Assembly: GCA_963729875.1 (NCBI GenBank)
Contig: CAVSPR010000004.1
Location: 620,001 to 684,000 of the forward strand
DNA length: 64,000 nt
From: DATBSL01 sp963729875
Lineage (GTDB): Bacteria > Acidobacteriota > Vicinamibacteria > Fen-336
Reading direction: 5' to 3'
Shown here one piece after another: positions 27,376-35,130 of the stretch. The position numbers and the translations under genes were made by a program. The notes below the pieces were generated by a model. That model had not been told where the DNA came from and searched no databases. It was given only the letters and a program-made list of their open reading frames with translations. The number at the start of each line of letters is the position of its first letter. Position 1 is the first letter of the stretch.

Positions 27376-29739
27376 TCAGAAGAGCGGCAGCTGCTTTCCC
27401 GAGCCGGTGACGTCGGCGAAGTCCTGACCGAGAAGCGCCAGCACCGGCTCCGCGACCGCGCGCAGCTGCTTGTCCACGTAGTGCTCGTGGTCGACGGGGT
27501 GGCGCCGGTCGTCGGCGGGCTCCGGGCCGTCGGTGGTGATCACGTAGGCCACCCGGCCGCGTGGCTTTCGCCCCATCTTGCGGGCGGCGGCGACGTGGGG
27601 CGGGGTCGTGGCGGTGTAGGCTTCCGGGGCCTTTCGCAGTGACTTTCGGTAGACGAGCCGGTCGTCGAAGCGCCCTCGGCGCAGGTCGGCAACCACCTCG
27701 CGCAGGTACTCGAGGACGGGCCGGTCGGTGAAGAGCCGGGTGTAGATCTCGCGCTGCACGTCCTTGGCGAGATCGGTCCAGTCGCCGCGGACGGCCTCCA
27801 TGCCGGTGAACACGACCCGCGTGCCGCCGGACGCGTCGACGAGGCCGGCATAGCGCTTTCGCGCCCCGGCCGTGCCGTGGCGCATGGCCGGCAGGCAGAG
27901 GCGCAGGTAGAGCCGGTCGAAGGCGAGGTCGAGGCGGCTCGTCACCCGCCAGCGGTCCGCGATGTGCCGCGCGAGGTCCCGGTTGAGGGCGGCGGCGAGC
28001 GTCTCGCCGAAAGCTCGCGCCGCCCCGGCGTCCGCGGCGCCGGTCTCCACGAAGAGGCTGTCGGTGTCGCCGTACAGCACCCGCACGCCCCCCGCTTCGA
28101 TCCGGCGCTGGCACCAGACCAGCACCTCGCGCCCGAAGCTCGTGATGGCGTTGGCGAGGCGCGCGTCGTAGAAGCGACAAGCCGGCGTCCCGAGGACGCC
28201 GTAGAAGGAATTCATCAGGATCTTGATGGCGTGGCTCTTGACGGAGTCGCCGCCCCGTCGCGCCTCCTCGCGACGGGGCAGGAGCCCGTCGAGGATCTCG
28301 CTCAGGATCCCCTTCCGACGGGCGAAGGCCGCGCCGTTCGGAGCCACGATGGGATCGACGTCTCCCTGGCCGGCCTCGGGCCGCACCAGGTTCAGGGGGT
28401 CGATCTCGAAGGTGCGGATGAGGCTCGGGTAGAGGCTCCGGAAGTCGAGCACGACGACGTTCGTGTAGAGCCCGGGGAGGGGCTCGAGGACGTGTCCTCC
28501 GCCTTGAGCCTCCGCGACGTCGGTCTCCGCGGGGACGCTCGGGGCCACGACCCCTCGCCGTCCGAGCTCCGAGAGGTAGAGGAAGTCGAAGGCGGCGATC
28601 GAGGAGGCGACGCGATCGAGGGGTAGGCCGGTGAGTCGGCTGCGCTCGACCGCGAGGTCGACGAGGCGGAGCCGCTCGAGCACCTCGAGGGCGAGGCGGG
28701 CGTCGGTTCGGTTGTACTCCACGAGGCGCTCGCGGTCTTCGTCGAAGAGGCGCAGGATCTCCTCGGCGCGGCCGCGCCCGGCGAGCGTCTTGCCTTCGCC
28801 CAGGACGGTGCGGGCCACCGCGTCGAGGCCGTAGTCGCCCATCCGGACGAAAGCGCCGCGCAGGAGCTGGATCCCGTCGAGGATGACGCGGCCGGGGATC
28901 GTGGCCTGGCGCGCCCCCCGCGGCCCGCCCTGTGAGCGCAGGCGAAGGGTGCCCGGCCCCCGTCCCAGCTCGAGTGGCACCCGGTGCCGGGCCGCGAGCC
29001 GGTCGAGAACGGTGAGGTCGAAGTCGACCACGTTCCAGCCGGTGAGCACGTCGGGGTCCAGTGCGCGCACGCGGGCGCAGAAGGCGGCGAGCAGGTCCTT
29101 CTCGTTCGCGAAGGGACGCGCCCCGCTCGGGCACGCGCGGCCCGGAGGCGTCAGGAGGAGCACCTCGGACGCGCCGCACCCGTGAAGGCCGATCGCGAGC
29201 AGCCGTCGGGCCGCGGGATCGGTCTCGATGTCGAGGGAGAGGACGGAGAGCCGCGGCGTCCAGTCGGCGCGAGAGACCTCAGGGTCCTCGAAGACGAGGC
29301 CGAGACCGGGGACCGATCGCCCGTCACCGTGAATCGCGAGGGAGCCCCGGATCCCACGGTCGATGAGGTACCTCGTGGCGAAGCGGACGTCGGCCTCGTA
29401 GGTCGGGATGCCCGCTTTCGCCAGACGATCGCGCAGCGGGGGAGTGTCCGCGGGCTCTGCCACCTCGATGCGCACGGCGGGCCGCCCGAGCAGGGTGACC
29501 CGGTCGACCGAAGCCTGCCTCCGGGCCCCCAGCTCCCCCGCGCGCGCCGCGTCGTCTTTCGCGACGTAGAAGCGGGGGACCGGCCGGCGGTCGCGCACGA
29601 GGAACGAGCGCCCGTCCTCGAGTCGTCCGTAGAGGTGCACGACGGGGAGGCCCGACTCGACGCGGTAGGTCGGCTGCAGGATGAACCCGCGATGTGTGAC
29701 CGGACCCGGAGCAGCTTCCATCACAGGTTCGTCCATCAT
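27376..29739 (-). CDS. polB: Family B DNA polymerase (DNA polymerase II type)
   Basis: A 787-aa replicative-repair polymerase with an N-terminal 3'-5' exonuclease: D170-E172 (LSLDIET), NVVDFD (236-241) and YNRTD (342-346). The polymerase domain has motif A LDFRSLYPSL (from 431), motif B KSHAIKILMNSFYG (501-514) and motif C YGDTDS (556-561), plus KRYAGL near the thumb. All catalytic Asp residues are present, so both proofreading and synthesis should work. Its length equals that of E. coli Pol II (783 aa), a translesion and fork-restart enzyme. The gene stands alone. A 13-bp palindrome (29743-29755) lies 4 bp upstream of the ATG. Two in-frame ATGs are possible; the first is used. Confidence 0.95.
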   Translation of the reverse strand: MMDEPVMEAAPGPVTHRGFILQPTYRVESGLPVVHLYGRLEDGRSFLVRDRRPVPRFYVAKDDAARAGELGARRQASVDRVTLLGRPAVRIEVAEPADTPPLRDRLAKAGIPTYEADVRFATRYLIDRGIRGSLAIHGDGRSVPGLGLVFEDPEVSRADWTPRLSVLSLDIETDPAARRLLAIGLHGCGASEVLLLTPPGRACPSGARPFANEKDLLAAFCARVRALDPDVLTGWNVVDFDLTVLDRLAARHRVPLELGRGPGTLRLRSQGGPRGARQATIPGRVILDGIQLLRGAFVRMGDYGLDAVARTVLGEGKTLAGRGRAEEILRLFDEDRERLVEYNRTDARLALEVLERLRLVDLAVERSRLTGLPLDRVASSIAAFDFLYLSELGRRGVVAPSVPAETDVAEAQGGGHVLEPLPGLYTNVVVLDFRSLYPSLIRTFEIDPLNLVRPEAGQGDVDPIVAPNGAAFARRKGILSEILDGLLPRREEARRGGDSVKSHAIKILMNSFYGVLGTPACRFYDARLANAITSFGREVLVWCQRRIEAGGVRVLYGDTDSLFVETGAADAGAARAFGETLAAALNRDLARHIADRWRVTSRLDLAFDRLYLRLCLPAMRHGTAGARKRYAGLVDASGGTRVVFTGMEAVRGDWTDLAKDVQREIYTRLFTDRPVLEYLREVVADLRRGRFDDRLVYRKSLRKAPEAYTATTPPHVAAARKMGRKPRGRVAYVITTDGPEPADDRRHPVDHEHYVDKQLRAVAEPVLALLGQDFADVTGSGKQLPLF

Positions 29740-29742
29740 TCC

Positions 29743-29755
29743 ACCGACCGTCGGT
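29743..29755. promoter_or_regulatory. Palindrome just upstream of polB
   Basis: ACCGAC-C-GTCGGT is a perfect 6-bp inverted repeat with a 1-nt centre, 4 bp before the polB start codon. The position would let a bound repressor block transcription or initiation. It resembles TetR-type operators in form, but no regulator gene is adjacent. Confidence 0.35.
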
Positions 29756-29937
29756 CTGAACCAGGGGACCGTCGCGGGCCTTGCTCGGGAGCCGGCCGAC
29801 GCGCCCGAGGCGAGGATCCATTACGCTCGCCTGGTTATGGTCGATGGCAGGGCATCGAGCCCGGTATGTCAGCGTTACCGCGCCGAACCGGATCCGGTCA
29901 CTCTCCTCGAGTGCGACCGTTGCGTGAGGGCCCGTCC

Positions 29938-30990
29938 TCAGAAGCTGAGCTTGACGATGCGTCCCTGCGTGCCCACGAGCCACCCGGCCTGCGGGCTTGC
30001 GAACGCCACGGCCCAGAAGCCGGTGAGCCCCGGCACGCTGAACCACGTGTCGCCCTCGTTTGGCGTCCACGCCACGCCCGCGGGCCCGGTGGCGACCACG
30101 GTCCTCTGGAGTCCGCGCACGTAGGCCAGGCCGTAGATCGCCCCGGGGAACGTCGGGTGAGCGGCGAGTTGCCAGGTCTGGCCGCCGTCGCTCGAACGGG
30201 CGACGTTGTCGGTGAACGCGTCAGGTGCGATCAGGTCGCCACCGCCGACGATCCCGCGGAACGCGTCGCGGAAGTCGACGCTGAACGCGCCGGAGATCGG
30301 CGTGCCCTGGACGATGGGCAGGTCGTAGGCCTCCCACGTCTCGCCGCCGTCGACGGTCGCCAGGATGCGAGACCGCTCCGCGGCGCCGGTGGCGAGCCAC
30401 GCGCGCTGTCCACCCTGCGTCGCGGCGCAGGTGCCGCTGGAAGCGAACGCGCCCTCGCCGGGCAGGGCCTCCGGCAACGCGTCGCCGATGTCCTCCCAGG
30501 CCGTCCCGTCCGTGGTGCGGACGATGGGGAAGCGGCCGTCGATGGCGTCGGCCATCGTGATGCCGCGCTTCTGCGTCCAGAACGCGAAGCAGTCGTAGAA
30601 GCCGAACGGGGCCTGGTTCTGGAACTGGAGCGTCCAGGTCACGCCACCGTCCTCGGTCTTGTAGACGCGGGAGTCGGTCCCGACGCCGGCCGAGAGGAGA
30701 TACGCGACGCGCGCGTTCACGCCCTGCACGTCGCGGAACTGCAGCGTCTCGGCGCCGGGCACGACACCGGCGCGCCAGGTGGCGCCGCCGTCGGTGGTCA
30801 CGGCGAAGGTACCGCCGAGGCCGCTGACCCACACGATGCGCGGCGTGACGGGGCTGACGGCTTGCAGGCGGTTGATGGTGCCGCTCTGCTGGACCGTGAC
30901 GGACGGCCCGGCCGGGGCGGGCCCAGCCGAAGCGAGCGGCGTGACGAGCGCCAGCGCGACCAGCGACGACGGGACGACGAGTGCGCGCAT
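29938..30990 (-). CDS. Exported BNR/YCF48-like beta-propeller protein
   Basis: The ATG at 30990 follows an ideal AGGAGGT. A signal peptide (LVALALVTPLASAGPA) precedes repeated propeller blades with the BNR/Asp-box signature S/T-x-D-x-G-x-T-W: VTTDGGATWRAG, TEDGGVTWTLQF, ATVDGGETWEAYD, SSDGGQTWQLA and NEGDTWFSV. Relatives include YCF48/HCF136-type assembly factors and sialidase-fold proteins, but no sialidase active site is visible. It probably acts as an extracytoplasmic scaffold or binding protein. Length is 350 aa. The 200 bp between it and polB hold no gene. Confidence 0.85.
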   Translation of the reverse strand: MRALVVPSSLVALALVTPLASAGPAPAGPSVTVQQSGTINRLQAVSPVTPRIVWVSGLGGTFAVTTDGGATWRAGVVPGAETLQFRDVQGVNARVAYLLSAGVGTDSRVYKTEDGGVTWTLQFQNQAPFGFYDCFAFWTQKRGITMADAIDGRFPIVRTTDGTAWEDIGDALPEALPGEGAFASSGTCAATQGGQRAWLATGAAERSRILATVDGGETWEAYDLPIVQGTPISGAFSVDFRDAFRGIVGGGDLIAPDAFTDNVARSSDGGQTWQLAAHPTFPGAIYGLAYVRGLQRTVVATGPAGVAWTPNEGDTWFSVPGLTGFWAVAFASPQAGWLVGTQGRIVKLSF

Positions 30991-31202
30991 GATTGACCTC
31001 CTACCTGATTCGGGAAGCGCGGTAGTCCGGATCGACACCTCACGACGTGACGTCGCGGCGGGCAGGATTCTGGGAGCGGATCGTGCTCGTCGAAAAGGAG
31101 CTGGCCCTAGTCTCTACGCCTCGCCCGTGGGTCTGTCAATGGCGAGGCGCGCTCGACGCGCTCGACTGGCGGTTTGCTGGTGGCGTGGGGCAGACCACGG
31201 GC

Positions 31203-32642
31203 CTACTCCGGCAGCCGGCCTCCGACCACGCGCTTGGCCAGCTCCCCGCCCGGGAGCATCTGGTTCGCGCCGACGCCGTTGATGAGGCCGATCGTCCCGA
31301 GCTCGACCGTCGAGGGGTAAGCGCGGCCGAACTCCGGCAGAGCCATCTGGCGCTCCAGGCTCACGAGCTCGAGCCGCTTGGGCTGGACGTTCAGGTAGCG
31401 CGAGTCCGTGAGGCGGGAGAAGCTGCGGAGGGATGCGTCGAACGCCCGCTGGTACGCCGAGAACCTCGCGGCCGGCGCGTAGCCCATGAGCTGGTAGACC
31501 TTGCCGTCGTAGGACACGAATGAGACCTCGCCCAGGAGAGCGCCCTGCTCGGTCGCCGCCTCGAAAAAGGACGTGTATGCGGGCAGGCCGCCGATCGTGT
31601 CGCGTCCGGAGCGACCGGCCTGGACTCCCTCCTGCGAGAAGAACTGGCGCGCCGCCTCTTCCGCCGACGCCGCCGCGGCGAGGGTGAGGGCGATCAGCGC
31701 GTCCTGCGCCTCGCTCACCCCCACCACGGCCTGCTTCTGGTTTTGCGTCTGGAAGCCGCGCGGGAACGAGACCTGGAAGCGGAGGTCGGGGTGGTAGAAG
31801 GCGTTCTCCCGGAAGAAGCCCTCCCGCGGGTTCTCGCCGAAGACCATCCCGTCGAGGCGGCGCAGGTACTCCGCGCGCTTGACGACCGTGCCCGAGGCCC
31901 CGGTGGCGGCGATCTGGCCCTGGATCCGCGTGAGGCGGTTCCCGGGGCTGGGGTGGGTGGACAGCCAGTCGGGCATGCGGGCGCCGCCGCCTTCCGCGCG
32001 TGTCACGCCGTCGAGGATGCCGAACACCCCGAGCATCTCCCGGGGGTCGTAGTCCACGCGGGTCATGTAGCGCAGGCCGAGCTCGTCGGCCTGGTTTTCG
32101 TCGTCGCGCCCGAACTTCAGGAACAGCAGGCCGAGGCCCTGCTGGGCGAGGCCGGCGAACTCCTGCAGCTCGGGCTTCACGGCCATGCCCAGGACGAGGC
32201 CGCCCATCGCGAGCGTCTGCTTGCTCATCTGGCTCGCCGAGTGGCGGCCGGTCACGTGGCCGATCTCGTGGCCCATGACCGCGACCAGCTCGGCCTCGGA
32301 GCGCAGGTGCGCCATGATGCCGCGGGTGACGTAGATGTACCCGCCGGGCAGGGCGAAGGCGTTGACGGCGGGATCGTCGACGACCTTGAAGCTCCAGGGC
32401 AGGCTGGGCCGCTCGGACTTCGCGGCCAGGCGCCGGCCGAGCCCGTTCACGTAGGCCTGGACCTCCGGGTCCGGGTAGAGGCCGTACGCGGCGACCGCTT
32501 CCTGGTCGGCCGCCTTGCCCATCGCGATCTCCTGGGCCTCGCTGATCAGCATCAGCTGCTTCTTGCCGGTGGCGGGGTTGGTGGCGCACGCGACGACGAT
32601 CACCACGGCGGCGGCCGCCGCCGTCAGTCTCGAGCCGTGCAC
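31203..32642 (-). CDS. M48-family metalloprotease, lipoprotein
   Basis: The GTG at 32642 follows GAGAGGTG and yields 479 aa. A lipoprotein signal with Cys19 (VIVVACATNP) anchors it to a membrane. The zinc site is HEIGH (H125, E126, H129), with the third ligand Glu in DENQADELG near residue 182. This is the BepA/YfgC/Oma1-type M48 layout. The C-terminal half has no named domain but contains repeated hydrophobic beta segments (LRFQVSFPRGF, LPAYTSFFEA, GKVYQLMGYAP) that may bind substrate. Such proteases act in outer-membrane protein assembly and quality control. Confidence 0.88.
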   Translation of the reverse strand: MHGSRLTAAAAAVVIVVACATNPATGKKQLMLISEAQEIAMGKAADQEAVAAYGLYPDPEVQAYVNGLGRRLAAKSERPSLPWSFKVVDDPAVNAFALPGGYIYVTRGIMAHLRSEAELVAVMGHEIGHVTGRHSASQMSKQTLAMGGLVLGMAVKPELQEFAGLAQQGLGLLFLKFGRDDENQADELGLRYMTRVDYDPREMLGVFGILDGVTRAEGGGARMPDWLSTHPSPGNRLTRIQGQIAATGASGTVVKRAEYLRRLDGMVFGENPREGFFRENAFYHPDLRFQVSFPRGFQTQNQKQAVVGVSEAQDALIALTLAAAASAEEAARQFFSQEGVQAGRSGRDTIGGLPAYTSFFEAATEQGALLGEVSFVSYDGKVYQLMGYAPAARFSAYQRAFDASLRSFSRLTDSRYLNVQPKRLELVSLERQMALPEFGRAYPSTVELGTIGLINGVGANQMLPGGELAKRVVGGRLPE

Positions 32643-32786
32643 GGGACACCTCTCTTCACGGGCAACCGGATTCTCGTCACGATCGCCTCGTCGGCTGATT
32701 CTGCTCCCCGTGGGTGGACTCGACAAGGTCGGCCGAGCGACGAGATCCCGGGGCCGTGGTAGAAGGTCCCCGTGAAGGAGGTCCCC

Positions 32787-32956
32787 ATGTCCGTCCGGCC
32801 GATCAAGGCATCCGATTCCTCCGGGTGTCGGGGAAGCCGCTCGCGGAGCCGGTCGCGTGGTACGGGCCGATCGTGATGAACACGCAGGCGGAGCTTCGAC
32901 AGGCCTTCGAGGAGCTTCGGCAGGGCACGTTCCTGGGGGCGGGCGGGCCGCGGTAG
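32787..32956 (+). pseudogene. Pirin gene with large internal deletion
   Basis: A ribosome-binding site (AAGGAGG) and ATG at 32787 begin MSVRPIK, a common pirin N-terminus. Directly after it, in another frame from about 32800, comes the pirin C-terminus (IRFLRVSGKPLAEPVAWYGP, then IVMNTQAELRQAFEEL) ending at 32956. The roughly 200 residues between, including the metal-binding cupin, are missing, and the two parts are out of frame. Only the two ends remain, which points to deletion rather than a read error. Identification rests on these two short stretches. The remnant ends 22 bp before the metallophosphoesterase. Confidence 0.7.
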
Positions 32957-32978
32957 CTCGCGGGCGTATGCTCGTGGG

Positions 32979-34016
32979 GTGACCGGCGCCGCTCTCGAGG
33001 CTTCCCCGCTGCTCCTCCCCGAGGCGGGCGCCGCCGTCGCCCCCCGGCTCATCTGGGCGGTCAACCGCTTTCGCATGGAGACGGAGAACCGCAAGTCGCG
33101 GCGGTACGGCGGCAAGGGCCCACACCACTGGTACGCCCTGCTCTTCCTCATGAGGACGCTCGATGTCCTGCTGAAGCTCACCCGCCAGCACGAGCGGGGC
33201 GTGCGCAACGCCTGGGACATCGCCGTCCGCGAAATGGACGTCGAGTTGCCGGGGCTGCCCGCCGCCTTCGATGGCTTCACCGTCCTGCACCTGTCCGACC
33301 TCCACCTCGACGGCATGCCGGGACTCGAGGAGGCCATCCTCGAGCGGGTCGGCGCGCGGGAGTTCGACCTGTGCGTCCTGACGGGGGACTACCGCACCGA
33401 GTTGCACGGCCCGATCCGCCCCACGATGGACCGGCTGCGGCCGCTCGTCTCGCGCGTGCGCAGCCGGCACGGGGTGCTCGGCATCCTCGGCAACCACGAC
33501 GACTGCCACATGGTCGGGCCCATGGAGGCCATGGGCATCCGGATGCTGGTCAACGAGAGCGTGAGGCTCACCCGGGGACCGGACGTCCTGCAGGTCGTCG
33601 GCACGGACGACGTCCACTACTACTTCACCGACCAGGCGGTGCACGCGCTCGAGGCGGCGCGCACCCTGTTCACGATCGCGCTCGTGCACTCGCCAGAGGC
33701 CTTCGACATCGCCGCCGACCTCGGCGTCGACCTCTACCTGTGCGGGCACACGCACGCGGGACAGGTCTGCCTGCCGGGCGGCCGACCGCTCATCAAGCAC
33801 CTCTCGCGGGGGCGGCGCTTCTACCGGGGGACCTGGAAGCACCGGGGCATGGTGGGCATCACCAACGCCGGGGCGGGCACGTCCGGGGTTCCCGTCCGAT
33901 TCAACACCCGCGGCGAGATCCTGATCCTGACGCTCCGCCGCACTGCGGCCGGGTCGCTCGCGAATCCCGGAGACCCGGTGGCCGCGTCTGGTCCCGGCTG
34001 GTCAGGGGCGGTTTGA
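32979..34016 (+). CDS. Calcineurin-like metallophosphoesterase (YkuE/YaeI type)
   Basis: A 345-aa protein with the complete dinuclear metal site: DLHLD (D-x-H), LTGDY (GD), GNHDD (GNHD), a His in ALVHSPEA and GHTHAGQ (GHTH). The first ~100 residues are extra, basic and amphipathic (RFRMETENRKSRRYGGKGPH), followed by a hydrophobic stretch (WYALLFLMRTLDVLL) that may bring it to the membrane. Relatives act on phospholipid or UDP-diacylglucosamine pyrophosphate bonds. The start is a GTG at 32979; no convincing Shine-Dalgarno is seen, so the exact N-terminus is uncertain. Confidence 0.85.
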   Translation: MTGAALEASPLLLPEAGAAVAPRLIWAVNRFRMETENRKSRRYGGKGPHHWYALLFLMRTLDVLLKLTRQHERGVRNAWDIAVREMDVELPGLPAAFDGFTVLHLSDLHLDGMPGLEEAILERVGAREFDLCVLTGDYRTELHGPIRPTMDRLRPLVSRVRSRHGVLGILGNHDDCHMVGPMEAMGIRMLVNESVRLTRGPDVLQVVGTDDVHYYFTDQAVHALEAARTLFTIALVHSPEAFDIAADLGVDLYLCGHTHAGQVCLPGGRPLIKHLSRGRRFYRGTWKHRGMVGITNAGAGTSGVPVRFNTRGEILILTLRRTAAGSLANPGDPVAASGPGWSGAV

Positions 34017-34041
34017 CGGGACCGGTCCCGGGGACTACGCT
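34013..34041 (+). promoter_or_regulatory. Sigma-70 promoter of the 34172-35130 gene pair
   Basis: TTGACG (34013-34018) and TACGCT (34036-34041) are separated by exactly 17 bp and lie about 130 bp before the ATG at 34172. This is one of the best -35/-10 pairs in the window. It overlaps the stop codon of the upstream phosphoesterase gene. Confidence 0.6.
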
Positions 34042-34171
34042 CGGTCAGATTCGCCTTCCAGAACAGTCGTCTTGAAGAGGCCTTCGGCCGGGCTTCCCGG
34101 CCGCGAGCAGTTGGCTGTGTCCGGCGTCCCCCGCGTCTTGATGGGGCGGTGCCGCCAGGAGAAAGAGAACG

Positions 34172-34630
34172 ATGAACCCGAGCAAGAAGATCCTCGCAGG
34201 GGTGGTGGCGCTCCTGATCGCAGTGACGAGCCTCTCCGTGTACGCGCAGGTACGGCGCCCGTTCCGTCCGGGCAGCGCGTGGTCCCTGGCGTTCATCCGC
34301 ATGAAGCCGGGGATGGAGGTGGCCTACCTCAACTACATCGCCACCACGTGGAAGGCCAACCAGGAGGCGGCGAAGAAGGAGGGGCTGATCCTCTCCTACA
34401 AGGTGCTCACCACCGAGGGCCACGCCCCGGCCGACTACAACATCATCCTCATGACCGAGTACAAGGACCTGGCCACGATGGAGGCGAACGAGCCCAAGGC
34501 CGACGCCCTGGCCCAGAAGACGGAGGGCGACGACGCGAAGCAGATGCAGGGCTACAAGGAGCGAAGCGAGATCCGGGAGATCATCGGGGACCGGCTCGCG
34601 CGGGAGATCGTTCTCGAGCCGAGGCCGTAG
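34172..34630 (+). CDS. Small exported protein, probable dimeric alpha/beta-barrel fold
   Basis: A 152-aa protein with an N-terminal signal (ILAGVVALLIAVTSLSVYAQ). The mature part (WSLAFIRMKPGMEVAYLNYI, then YNIILMTEYKDLATMEAN) has the pattern of NIPSNAP/ABM-like dimeric alpha/beta barrels: a beta-strand ending MKPG, a long helix with YLxY, then a strand and a helix. No catalytic residue can be assigned. It is followed 2 bp later by a small membrane protein with which it is probably co-transcribed from the promoter at 34013. The actual role is unknown. Confidence 0.7.
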   Translation: MNPSKKILAGVVALLIAVTSLSVYAQVRRPFRPGSAWSLAFIRMKPGMEVAYLNYIATTWKANQEAAKKEGLILSYKVLTTEGHAPADYNIILMTEYKDLATMEANEPKADALAQKTEGDDAKQMQGYKERSEIREIIGDRLAREIVLEPRP

Positions 34631-34632
34631 GG

Positions 34633-35130
34633 GTGTTGCGGCCCGCCTGGAGCGCCTCCCCCGGGTCTCCAGGCGGGCCGGGCGTCGGACAGTATCTGTC
34701 CTTCCAGAGGTTGTTCCTGGTCGCGATCGTCGTGGTCTTTGTCGTGCGTTTCGCCCTTTCGCTTGCCGGCACGCCCAACGCGACCGCCAGGTGGTTCAGC
34801 GTCACCGTCGTGCTGCTGCTGGGCACGCTCTACTACGGTGTGGCCGTGCACACGCGCGGTTTCGGAAGCTACAAGCAGCTCTACCCCCTCTCGCTCTTCC
34901 AGAGCCTGCTCGGGGAGGGCCTGGTGGCCCTCGCCGTCGTGCTCGCCATCGTCACCGGCCAGGACAACATCTACGCCGCTCCCGAGTTCAGCGGCGGGGT
35001 CGATGGCAAGAACTGGCCGCACGTCTTCGCGCACCTGGTGATCGCGGCCGTGGTCCTGCCGCTCGTGAGCTGGGCGATCAGCTCGCTCGTCCTCCTGGTC
35101 ACGAAGAAGGTGGCGCCGAGAGCGGCCTGA
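34633..35130 (+). CDS. Small membrane protein, four predicted helices
   Basis: From the GTG at 34633, 2 bp after the previous stop, the protein has 165 residues. Hydrophobic helices fall near LFLVAIVVVFVVRFALSLAG, FSVTVVLLLGTLYYGVAVH, LGEGLVALAVVLAIVTG and HLVIAAVVLPLVSWAISSLV. The third and fourth are separated by a polar loop (NIYAAPEFSGGVDGKNWPH). A TTG at 34636 is an alternative start. I recognise no family. Its 3' end overlaps the convergent AsmA-GT51 gene by 32 bp. Confidence 0.65.
   Translation: MLRPAWSASPGSPGGPGVGQYLSFQRLFLVAIVVVFVVRFALSLAGTPNATARWFSVTVVLLLGTLYYGVAVHTRGFGSYKQLYPLSLFQSLLGEGLVALAVVLAIVTGQDNIYAAPEFSGGVDGKNWPHVFAHLVIAAVVLPLVSWAISSLVLLVTKKVAPRAA

Noticed and set aside
32714..32956. 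80-codon open frame taken as a complete small gene
   Set aside because: Only its second half is protein-like, and this is the pirin C-terminus; the proper start (MSVRPIK) is in another frame.
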